Shown here: piece after piece, positions 9,578 through 17,100 of the stretch
How positions within the stretch are numbered: the first letter of the stretch is position 1
How the letters are laid out: each line of letters opens with the position of its first letter
From: Lewinella sp050633125
Lineage (GTDB): Bacteria > Bacteroidota > Bacteroidia > Chitinophagales > Saprospiraceae
Assembly: GCF_050633125.1 (NCBI RefSeq)
Contig: NZ_JBOEFX010000026.1
Coordinates: 1-64,000, forward strand
Length of the DNA: 64,000 bases
Direction: 5' to 3'
The notes under the pieces: model-generated
The model's database searches: none
What the model was told of the DNA's origin: nothing
What the model saw: the letters and a program-made list of their open reading frames with translations, nothing else
Position numbers and translations under genes: made by a program

Positions 9578-10537
9578 TTAATCCAACGCACCAAAGTGTT
9601 CGAGGATTTTATCCGCGAGTTCCCGGCCAATATTAGCTTGAGCTTCAACGGTAGACGCTCCGATATGAGGAGTTACCGATACACTTGGGTGCTGTAGCAA
9701 TTCTGGATTAGGTGTTGGTTCGTTTACGAAAACATCCAAGGCTGCACCACCTAACTTACCACTCTTCAAGGCTTCCAGTAAAGCATCTTCATCAGCGATA
9801 CCACCGCGGGCAGTATTGATAATGAAAGAACCGTCTTTCATTTTGGCGATCTCATCTTTTCCTATCAACGCGCGGCCTACGCTAGGCACATGAAACGTGA
9901 TAAAATCAGATTGAGCAAGTACTTCCTCGAAGTCTACTGTTTCAACAGTTACCGTAAGGCGAATGCTTTTAGTTGCGTAAAGCATGATATCGATATCCGC
10001 CTCATCTACCATAGGGTCAGAAGCCAATACATTCATACCCATGCCGATACCAATGCGGGCAACTTCCTGGCCGATACGACCAAAACCGATAATTCCCAAT
10101 GTTTTTCCACGTAGCTGTGTGCCTTCTGAGTACGCTTTTTTCAACGCCTTGAAGTTAGCATCATCAGCTACCAATTCCCGGTTGGAACGGTGAACAAAGC
10201 GCGCTAGACTGAACATGTGCGTAAATACCAATTCCGCAACCGACTGCGACGAAGCAGCTGGGGTATTGTAAACCGCGATTCCTTTATCACGTGCGTAATC
10301 AACATCAATATTATCTAGTCCAACACCAGCACGTGCGATCACTTTCAAGTTGGGGCAAGCGTCGATCAGCTCCTTACGAACTTTGGTAGCACTTCTTACG
10401 ATGATAGCATCGTAAGATGGCAGTACTTCCATCAAATCTTCCTGGGCTACTTTTTCAGTGTCAACCTGGTAGTTGGCTTCTTCCAGCAACGTCTTTCCAT
10501 CTGGATGAATACCATCATTGGCGAGAATCTTAATCAT
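9578..10537 (-). CDS. serA: D-3-phosphoglycerate dehydrogenase, short form
   Basis: This 319-residue D-2-hydroxyacid dehydrogenase probably oxidises 3-phosphoglycerate to open the serine pathway. It shows the substrate loop VRSATKVR, the nucleotide-binding GIIGFGRIGQEVARIG (from about residue 148), the catalytic Arg in NTARGGIADEDAL, and the acid-base His in PHIGAST. It ends without an ACT domain, as in short type III enzymes, so serine feedback through ACT is not expected. serC is not adjacent. Other 2-hydroxyacid dehydrogenases are possible, but the ARAGVGLDNIDV segment favours SerA. Confidence 0.85.
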   Translation of the reverse strand: MIKILANDGIHPDGKTLLEEANYQVDTEKVAQEDLMEVLPSYDAIIVRSATKVRKELIDACPNLKVIARAGVGLDNIDVDYARDKGIAVYNTPAASSQSVAELVFTHMFSLARFVHRSNRELVADDANFKALKKAYSEGTQLRGKTLGIIGFGRIGQEVARIGIGMGMNVLASDPMVDEADIDIMLYATKSIRLTVTVETVDFEEVLAQSDFITFHVPSVGRALIGKDEIAKMKDGSFIINTARGGIADEDALLEALKSGKLGGAALDVFVNEPTPNPELLQHPSVSVTPHIGASTVEAQANIGRELADKILEHFGALD

Positions 10538-10634
10538 GTCCTTTAAATTAAGGGGTTTGGAGATTGTTTCTTACTTGGCAGGCTAATCTGGTTAGGATAG
10601 CCAACCAATTCATTGCTTTTGGCTGAAGGCAGCG

Positions 10635-10642
10635 CAAAAGTA
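10635..10642 (-). promoter_or_regulatory. Bacteroidota-type -7 box for serA
   Basis: Read on the minus strand the box is TACTTTTG, a full match to TAnnTTTG. It lies about 98 nt upstream of the serA start, giving an expected leader of roughly 90 nt. Confidence 0.5.
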
Positions 10643-10700
10643 AGTATATTTTGTGTCCTTGCGCAACTATCCTGAATCAATTTGATTTAGCGGCTTACGC

Positions 10701-12299
10701 CTAATCTTTTTCCAAAAACTTCGGTGCTTTCCGGTGCTTGGTTCCTTGCTCAAAGGCGTAGGCAATTTCCAGGAGCAAGGGTTCCGTCCAAGCTTGTCCA
10801 AAGATGGACATACCTACGGGAAGTTCGCCCACAAAGCCCATAGGAACCGTGATATTGGGGTATCCTGCGCGGGCTGCCGGAGAAGAACTGCCCAACTGAA
10901 AGTGATCACCGTTTACCCAATCTGTCGTCCAGGCCGGGCTGCCAGTAGAGGCTACAATGGCGTGTAGGTTGTGCTCTTCCATCACCTTATCCAAGCCTTC
11001 TTCTTGGCTCAGACGCAGCATTTCTGCTAATGTTTCTTGGTAAGCCACTGAGGTTAGATCCTCTTTCTCCTGCGCCATTTCCAGATATTTCTGATTAAAA
11101 TATTGTAATTCGACATCATCTTGCTTGTTGAAAGCAATCAAATCTTCCACTGTTTTAACAGGCGCATCAGGCCCCAGACTGGCAAAATATTTATTGAGGC
11201 CATCTTTGTACTCAAAGAGCATTATCTCAAAAGACAAGCCCCCAACCTGCCGGGGAGCAATATCCTCAATCTCAATCGTTTCTGCACCTTGCGACTTGAT
11301 AAATGCTACTGCTTCTGCAAAAACGGAATCTACCTTAAAATTAGCCCCGGCTGGACCAGTGTAGATACCAATTCGCTTTCCTTTCAAACCATCAGCATTA
11401 AGGAATTGGGTATAATCGTCGTAAGTTTTATTCTCGCTATCGAGGGTTTTACTATCGGCTGGGTCAATACCGATCATGGCAGCCAGACCAATGGCCGCGT
11501 CTCTAACTGTTCTGGCCATCGGGCCAGGCGTATCCTGTGTAAAGGAAATAGGAATGACACCACTACGGCTAATCAAGCCCACTGTTGGTTTTATGCCCAC
11601 TACGCCATTGGCATGGGAAGGGCAAACGATGGAACCATTCGTTTCTGTCCCAACGGCCACTACCGCTAAATTGGCCGATACCGAAGCTCCCGAACCCGCA
11701 GAAGACCCACAAGGATTACGTGTAAGCACATAAGGGTTCTTTGTTTGGCCACCTACGCCACTCCAGCCACTAGAGGACATTTCTCCACGAAAGTTGGCCC
11801 ACTCGCTCAGGTTGGCCTTCCCCAGAATAATGGCCCCGGCTTCGCGAAGTTGCTTCACCAAATAGCTGTCTTGTAACGGAAAGGAATTGGCCAAAGCCCT
11901 CGAACCTGCCGTTGTAGGCATTTTATCGTGGGTATCTATATTGTCTTTCAGGATGACAGGGATGCCGTGCATTGGGCCACGAGATTTACCAGCTGCCAGC
12001 TCGGCATCCAGCTTAGCAGCAATAGCGAGAGCATCAGGGTTTACAATAATTACTGAATTCAGCATTGGTCCCGCATCATCAATAGCTGCGATGCGATCCA
12101 CGTAAGCTTGGGTAAGTGTTTGAATGCTGTAAGTTCCAGCTGCATAAGCCTCCTGGATATCAGCAATGGTAATTTCTTCTAGCTCGATCAAAGTAGCTGA
12201 TGCTTCGGTAACTTGTCCTCCTGTTGTACAGGAAAACAGTCCCAAAATTAACAAGGACACCCAAAAAGGCGTGGAAAGAATACTATGGCACTTTTTCAT
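10701..12299 (-). CDS. Secreted amidase-signature family lipoprotein
   Basis: From the ATG at 12299 the product has 532 residues. It starts with a lipoprotein signal (LLILGLFSC). The amidase signature follows, with catalytic Lys in VILKDNIDT, the Ser-rich PCGSSAGSGASVSANLA (cis-Ser and nucleophile Ser) and GTETNGSIVCPS. The family hydrolyses amide bonds; being exported, it is not GatA but a periplasmic or surface amidase of unknown substrate. An upstream ATG at 12320 lies within a likely TAnnTTTG box, so I reject it. The gene is monocistronic on the minus strand. Confidence 0.88.
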   Translation of the reverse strand: MKKCHSILSTPFWVSLLILGLFSCTTGGQVTEASATLIELEEITIADIQEAYAAGTYSIQTLTQAYVDRIAAIDDAGPMLNSVIIVNPDALAIAAKLDAELAAGKSRGPMHGIPVILKDNIDTHDKMPTTAGSRALANSFPLQDSYLVKQLREAGAIILGKANLSEWANFRGEMSSSGWSGVGGQTKNPYVLTRNPCGSSAGSGASVSANLAVVAVGTETNGSIVCPSHANGVVGIKPTVGLISRSGVIPISFTQDTPGPMARTVRDAAIGLAAMIGIDPADSKTLDSENKTYDDYTQFLNADGLKGKRIGIYTGPAGANFKVDSVFAEAVAFIKSQGAETIEIEDIAPRQVGGLSFEIMLFEYKDGLNKYFASLGPDAPVKTVEDLIAFNKQDDVELQYFNQKYLEMAQEKEDLTSVAYQETLAEMLRLSQEEGLDKVMEEHNLHAIVASTGSPAWTTDWVNGDHFQLGSSSPAARAGYPNITVPMGFVGELPVGMSIFGQAWTEPLLLEIAYAFEQGTKHRKAPKFLEKD

Positions 12300-12317
12300 A
12301 CTTGAAGTTTTATAAAT

Positions 12318-12325
12318 CAAATTTA
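12318..12325 (-). promoter_or_regulatory. -7 box of the amidase gene
   Basis: On the minus strand this reads TAAATTTG, matching TAnnTTTG. It is 18 nt upstream of the ATG at 12299, predicting a very short leader, and it supports 12299 over 12320 as the start. Confidence 0.4.
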
Positions 12326-12701
12326 CAAAACCTTAAAGGGCAAAAGACTATACATATAGGAAAAAACAATCCCGATTATGCTACTTAAAGCGATAATCGG
12401 GATCATTTTCTCAGGTTAGTCTCCACCAAACGTACTATTCTAAGAGCTTGTTTGAAATAGATTTGGTAATCAATGATTTATGGTTCTGGCAAGCAGTCTA
12501 AATGCGAGTTTGGCGGACCAACTTCGAGGAAGTACTACAACTACGAGGACCAACAGAATGATCACCGCAGGCAAATGATCATTTCGCTGCGAAGCCATAC
12601 CATAAAGTGTTGGTTATCAGCCGCAGCAAGTCCCCAATACGCTCTAACACAGCGTAAAAAAGTACATGGCATATCATCAAACCAGGAAAGGCAAGCTCAC
12701 A
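12326..12701. other. Intergenic stretch without a recognisable gene
   Basis: About 375 nt separate the amidase and the small secreted-protein gene. The only clear structure is a perfect 11-bp hairpin, ATCCCGATTAT (12369-12379) with its complement at 12393-12403. It is followed on the minus strand by a T-rich tract (TTGTTTTTTCC), so it may terminate the transcript of the 12702-13172 gene. A plus-strand frame at 12473-12730 has no family resemblance and no promoter. Confidence 0.45.
12369..12403 (-). terminator. Possible terminator hairpin
   Basis: A perfect 11-bp stem with a 13-nt loop is followed on the minus strand by TTGTTTTTTCC. It lies about 300 nt downstream of the 12702-13172 gene. Confidence 0.45.
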
Positions 12702-13172
12702 TCAATTGCCTCTACGCTGAGACAAGGTAGGGAAAGCAGCACCCGTATAATGGTTAAACTTTTTGCTACTCTGGATCGGCAAGCGGTATTGCTCAACAAA
12801 GCCTGCTAGAAGCACCTTGATTTCGCCTTCATCAACCAAGCGAGAATCGGGACGTAGTAGGAATCCCACCTGGTCAATTTGTCCGTTTTCGGCCCAGAAT
12901 ACGTGCAACCAAAGGCGAACGCCATTCAGGTCAAAATTCTGGCTATTGGCGTAGCTATCCATCGCCTGCTGCATATCCAACCAACCTTCAAAGGCTTTGG
13001 TGATGTCACCAGCAGAAGCTTCAAGCAAAGACTGGCTATAGGAAGAAGTCAGCTGCTCATAGCGTTGTTCTTCGGTACCTAGTATAAAAATTTTATCTAG
13101 TGAACCAGATTGCGCAGCCGCCAAAAAAGGCAGCGCTAAAAGACATGCAGTAGTTAAAAGAGATCTCATCAT
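12702..13172 (-). CDS. Small secreted protein of unknown function
   Basis: The 156-residue product has a clear signal peptide ending in FLAAAQ, so it is exported, probably to the periplasm. The mature part is about 135 residues, mixed alpha/beta in character, with a WLHVFWAENGQIDQVGFLLRP segment and no cysteine, so disulfides or lipidation are not expected. I recognise no catalytic motif. Two adjacent ATG codons (13172 and 13169) are equally good starts. Function unknown. Confidence 0.65.
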   Translation of the reverse strand: MMRSLLTTACLLALPFLAAAQSGSLDKIFILGTEEQRYEQLTSSYSQSLLEASAGDITKAFEGWLDMQQAMDSYANSQNFDLNGVRLWLHVFWAENGQIDQVGFLLRPDSRLVDEGEIKVLLAGFVEQYRLPIQSSKKFNHYTGAAFPTLSQRRGN

Positions 13173-13396
13173 TTTTGGGAATTTTTACAATTTGGAAATC
13201 AAAGATAAGGAACAAAACGCAACTATTCAGCAGATTACTTTTGCTGACCTCCTCTTGTTTTATAAAAAGGTTGAACGCTAATTTCCACGCTTTCGTCTAA
13301 AGAATTTAATCACTTACTTAAATATTCGCATCTTTGAGTCATCATCAGCGTCGCAAGGTTGTTCAATAATAAAGAATACAAAACAACAGATCACCA

Positions 13397-13996
13397 ATGA
13401 TCATAGACGTTATTTGTGCGGTTATCGCACTCTACGGTTTCTGGGTAGGTTATTCGCGGGGGATCATCAAGACGGTGCTCACCACGATCTCCTTTTTATT
13501 TGGGTTTATGGCTGCAGCCAAATTCAGTCCTACGGTATCTACTATGCTTCAAGAATGGATTGATGGCCCAGGAACAATCATGCTACCTGCGGCTTTTCTG
13601 CTTACGTTTATCCTTACATTGGTTATGTTTCGAATGCTCGCCAACGGTTTGGAGAACATGCTGGAAGCAGTCAATATCAATTTCATCAACCAAATCATGG
13701 GGGGAGGAATCTCCATGTTCTTCTTTGTTTTCCTCTACAGTGTACTCGTTTCTTTTGCCGATAATTCCAGGATGATTGACCCAGATACCAAGGAAGATTC
13801 TATTACCTATACCATGTTACAGCCCATTCCGGAATACGCCTGGTCTGCCGGCCAACGCGTATGGCCTGTCTTCCAGGAGTTTTACCAACATGCCCTCGAT
13901 GTAATGGACCAAATCGACAGTTCTGTAGAACGCCAGGAGAATGATAAATTCTTTGATATCGAGGAAGATGAAAATGACCAACCGAGGAGGTATTAG
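13397..13996 (+). CDS. CvpA family membrane protein
   Basis: The 199-residue protein has four predicted membrane segments (about 1-20, 25-45, 62-85 and 100-122) and a hydrophilic acidic tail. The N-terminal pattern IDVICAVIALYGFWVGYSRG and the following Gly-rich helix are typical of CvpA/colicin V production proteins. The E. coli member is needed for colicin V production and bile tolerance; the molecular role is unsettled. A CATCTTTG box near 13329 may be its promoter. The gene stands alone before the UvrA-like giant. Confidence 0.78.
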   Translation: MIIDVICAVIALYGFWVGYSRGIIKTVLTTISFLFGFMAAAKFSPTVSTMLQEWIDGPGTIMLPAAFLLTFILTLVMFRMLANGLENMLEAVNINFINQIMGGGISMFFFVFLYSVLVSFADNSRMIDPDTKEDSITYTMLQPIPEYAWSAGQRVWPVFQEFYQHALDVMDQIDSSVERQENDKFFDIEEDENDQPRRY

Positions 13997-14133
13997 GGGT
14001 GGTTGATGGAAACCATCGCTATGAAAGTCAAGAGCGAAACCCACACACGCTAGCGAGGTAGGATATTACAGAAAAATGATAAGACCTGCCTAGGATGGGG
14101 TCGCACAACAGTAAATATAGCCCGCCATTTTCA

Positions 14134-14141
14134 TTACTTTG
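14134..14141 (+). promoter_or_regulatory. -7 box of the tandem UvrA gene
   Basis: TTACTTTG ends 4 nt before the ATG at 14146. In Bacteroidota transcription starts a few bases after this box, so the message would be leaderless or nearly so. This decides the start against the upstream ATG at 14095. Confidence 0.45.
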
Positions 14142-14145
14142 CGGG

Positions 14146-17100
14146 ATGCCATCAAAACCACATCTGGAAATAGTCATTCAAGGAGCAAGGACGAACAACC
14201 TGAAAGACATTTCGCTACGTATTCCGCACAACAAATTAATCGTTGTGACTGGAATATCAGGGTCAGGGAAATCTAGCCTTGTTTTTGAGATCATTGCAAA
14301 AGAAGGGCAACGCAGGTATTTTGAAACGCTACCCTCTTTTTCTCGTCAGTTTATGGGAAAACTGAGCCGCCCGGAGGTCGATGAGATTGAAGGCCTTTCT
14401 CCCGTGATTGCAATTGGGCAGCGTACGACAGGAATACATACGCGTTCTACTGTTGGAACCCTATCGGATATCTATGATTTGCTCCGCTTGTTATTTGCAA
14501 GGACAGGAGTTTCTGATAAAAACATGGAGCTTTCTCGTGCCCTCTTTTCGTTCAATTCAGCCGTTGGTAAATGTAAACGTTGCAATGGCATTGGTAAGGA
14601 AGAACAAATAGACCTTAACCGCCTCGTTGTTTTTCCAGAAAAATCAATCAGAGAAGGTGCACTCGCGCCAACACTACCCAATGGGTATATCATGTATTCA
14701 CAGGTGACGATTGACGTACTGAATCAAGTGTGTGAAGCAGAAGGCTTCAGTGTCGATATTCCATGGAAGGAACTGACCGACCAGCAACGCAAGGTGGTTT
14801 TGTATGGAAGTGATAAGATCAAAGTTCCTTTTGGTAAACACAGCCTTGAATCACGGTTGAAATGGACAGGAATCAAAGCCAAACCACGGGAAGAAGGATA
14901 TTACAAAGGAATGATTCCGATTATGTCTGATATTCTCAGAAAAGATCGGAATGCCAATATTCTCAAGTATGTGCGTGCGGTGACCTGCCCATCGTGTAAT
15001 GGTACGCGATTGAATGACGATGCCCTAAGTGTTACCGTTCAAAGGAAATCAATAGCCGAAATTGTGACCTTGGAACTGAACACGCTGAAATCCTGGATTC
15101 AGTCAAATACCTGGGAAGGTGTCGCGCGTGAAATCATCGAAAAGATAGAGGCTCAAGTTGATTTATTGGAAGATTTGGGCTTGGGGCATTTGACCTTGGA
15201 TCGTTCTTCGAAATCACTTAGTGCCAGTGAGATTCAGCGGATTAGAGTGGCCAACCAAATATTGGTTCCCTTAAGCGATGTGCTTTACGTTTTTGATGAA
15301 CCTTCTATAGGGTTACACCCCGAAGAAAACGAGCGGTCGATTTATCATTTTAAACAACTGGTCAAAAAAGGAAATACTGTCATTGTTGTGGAACATGATC
15401 TTGACACCATAACCAGTGCCGATCATATCATTGAAATTGGCCCGGAGGCTGGCGTCAATGGCGGTGAACTTATCTTTAATGGTGCGTTTTCAGCGTTTTT
15501 GCAGCAGGAGGAATTGAAGGAGGTTAGTCCTACCTACAGAGCGATTAAGTATAATCACGCAGAGTCGCAGAGACGCAGAGATTTAATTTTAGACGATTTA
15601 CAATCATCGAAAATTGCTGATGAAAATTCAAAAGAGAAAGCATCAAGTGGCTCGATTCGCCTTGTCGGATGCCAAGAACGAAACCTGAAAAGTATTGACG
15701 TTGAATTTCAGCTTGGAAAACTCAATGTAGTCAGTGGACGGTCAGGTGCCGGAAAGTCTAGCTTGGTAAAAGGTACTTTGATGAGGGTCGTCCAACAGCA
15801 ATTGGGAATAGACCTCGATAAACCCGCCAAGCTGACCAGTCATGAAAACACTGATACGATTAACAAACTGATCTTTATAGATCATTCTCCCATAGGAAAA
15901 ACACCGCGCAGTAATCCTGCCACCTATTTAGGATTGTCAGATCATATTCGTGACCTCTACGCTAGTCTGCCCGAATCAAAAGCGCAAGGATTCACCAAAT
16001 CTCGCTTCTCCTTCAATAATAAAGGAGGAAGGTGTGAAACGTGCCAGGGTGCTGAAAAAACGCAGATTGGCATGCACTTTTTGGGCAATGTAGACTTGGT
16101 GTGTGGCACCTGCAACGGTGATCGATTTAATGACGAAACCCTTCAGATAAGGTACAATGGATTGTCTATTGCGGATGCCTATAAATTATCCATCAATGAA
16201 GCCCTGGTCTTTTTTGAAGATCAGAAAAAAGTACTGACGGGGCTCAAAATACTACAAGAGATAGGGCTCGGCTATCTGACACTGGGGCAGTCCTCCACCA
16301 CCCTTTCAGGAGGAGAAGCGCAACGCATTAAGATTGCCAATCAGCTACAGAAAAAGGATACAGGAGACACCTTATATGTGATCATTGAACCGAGTATTGG
16401 CTTGCATCACGATGATATCAAAACACTACTTCTATTGTTCGACCGCATCAAGCAGAAGGGCAATACTATCGTTTGTATTGAGCAAAACGAAGCGATTATT
16501 GGCTGGAGCGATTGGCATATAGAACTCGGCCCCAAAGGTGGCGCAAGCGGAGGTGAGGTTGTTTATCAGGGAGTTTCTAGAATCAATCAGGGGTATGAAG
16601 ACAAGAAGGATATTCGCGCAGAGACGCAAAGACGCAGAGGTTTTATTACTAATGATTTGCAATCATTAGCAATCGGGGAAAACACCATTGGGCGGACAGT
16701 CTCACAAAATAGCTTTATTAATAAGGAGATCATTCTGAATGGCGTAACGACGCACGGCCTGAAAAACATTGACGTTCGTATTCCTAAAAATCAGTTGACC
16801 GTCGTCACCGGGGTTTCAGGAAGTGGGAAATCATCGTTGGTATATGATACGTTGTTTGCCGAATCCAATGCCCGCTTTACAGAGTCCTTATCTACCTATA
16901 ATCGGAGTTTTCTTCAACAAAACAGTGAAGCAAAAATCGCTTCCTTTTCTGGTTTGGGGCCCGCTATTGGGATCAATAGAAAGGGAGGAACGCCTTCCAA
17001 ACGATCAACGGTAGGTACACTTTCAGGTGTGTACGATGCCTTTAGGTTATTGTATTCCAGGATTGCTCAGCAGGAAGGAAAAACCTATACGGCTCAGCAC

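Noticed and set aside
12473..12730. Plus-strand open frame of 85 codons
   Set aside because: No signal, motif or promoter, and composition unlike the neighbouring genes.
15554..16675. CGCAGAG repeats as a CRISPR or tandem array
   Set aside because: Only two copies about 1 kb apart, both coding and without regular spacers.
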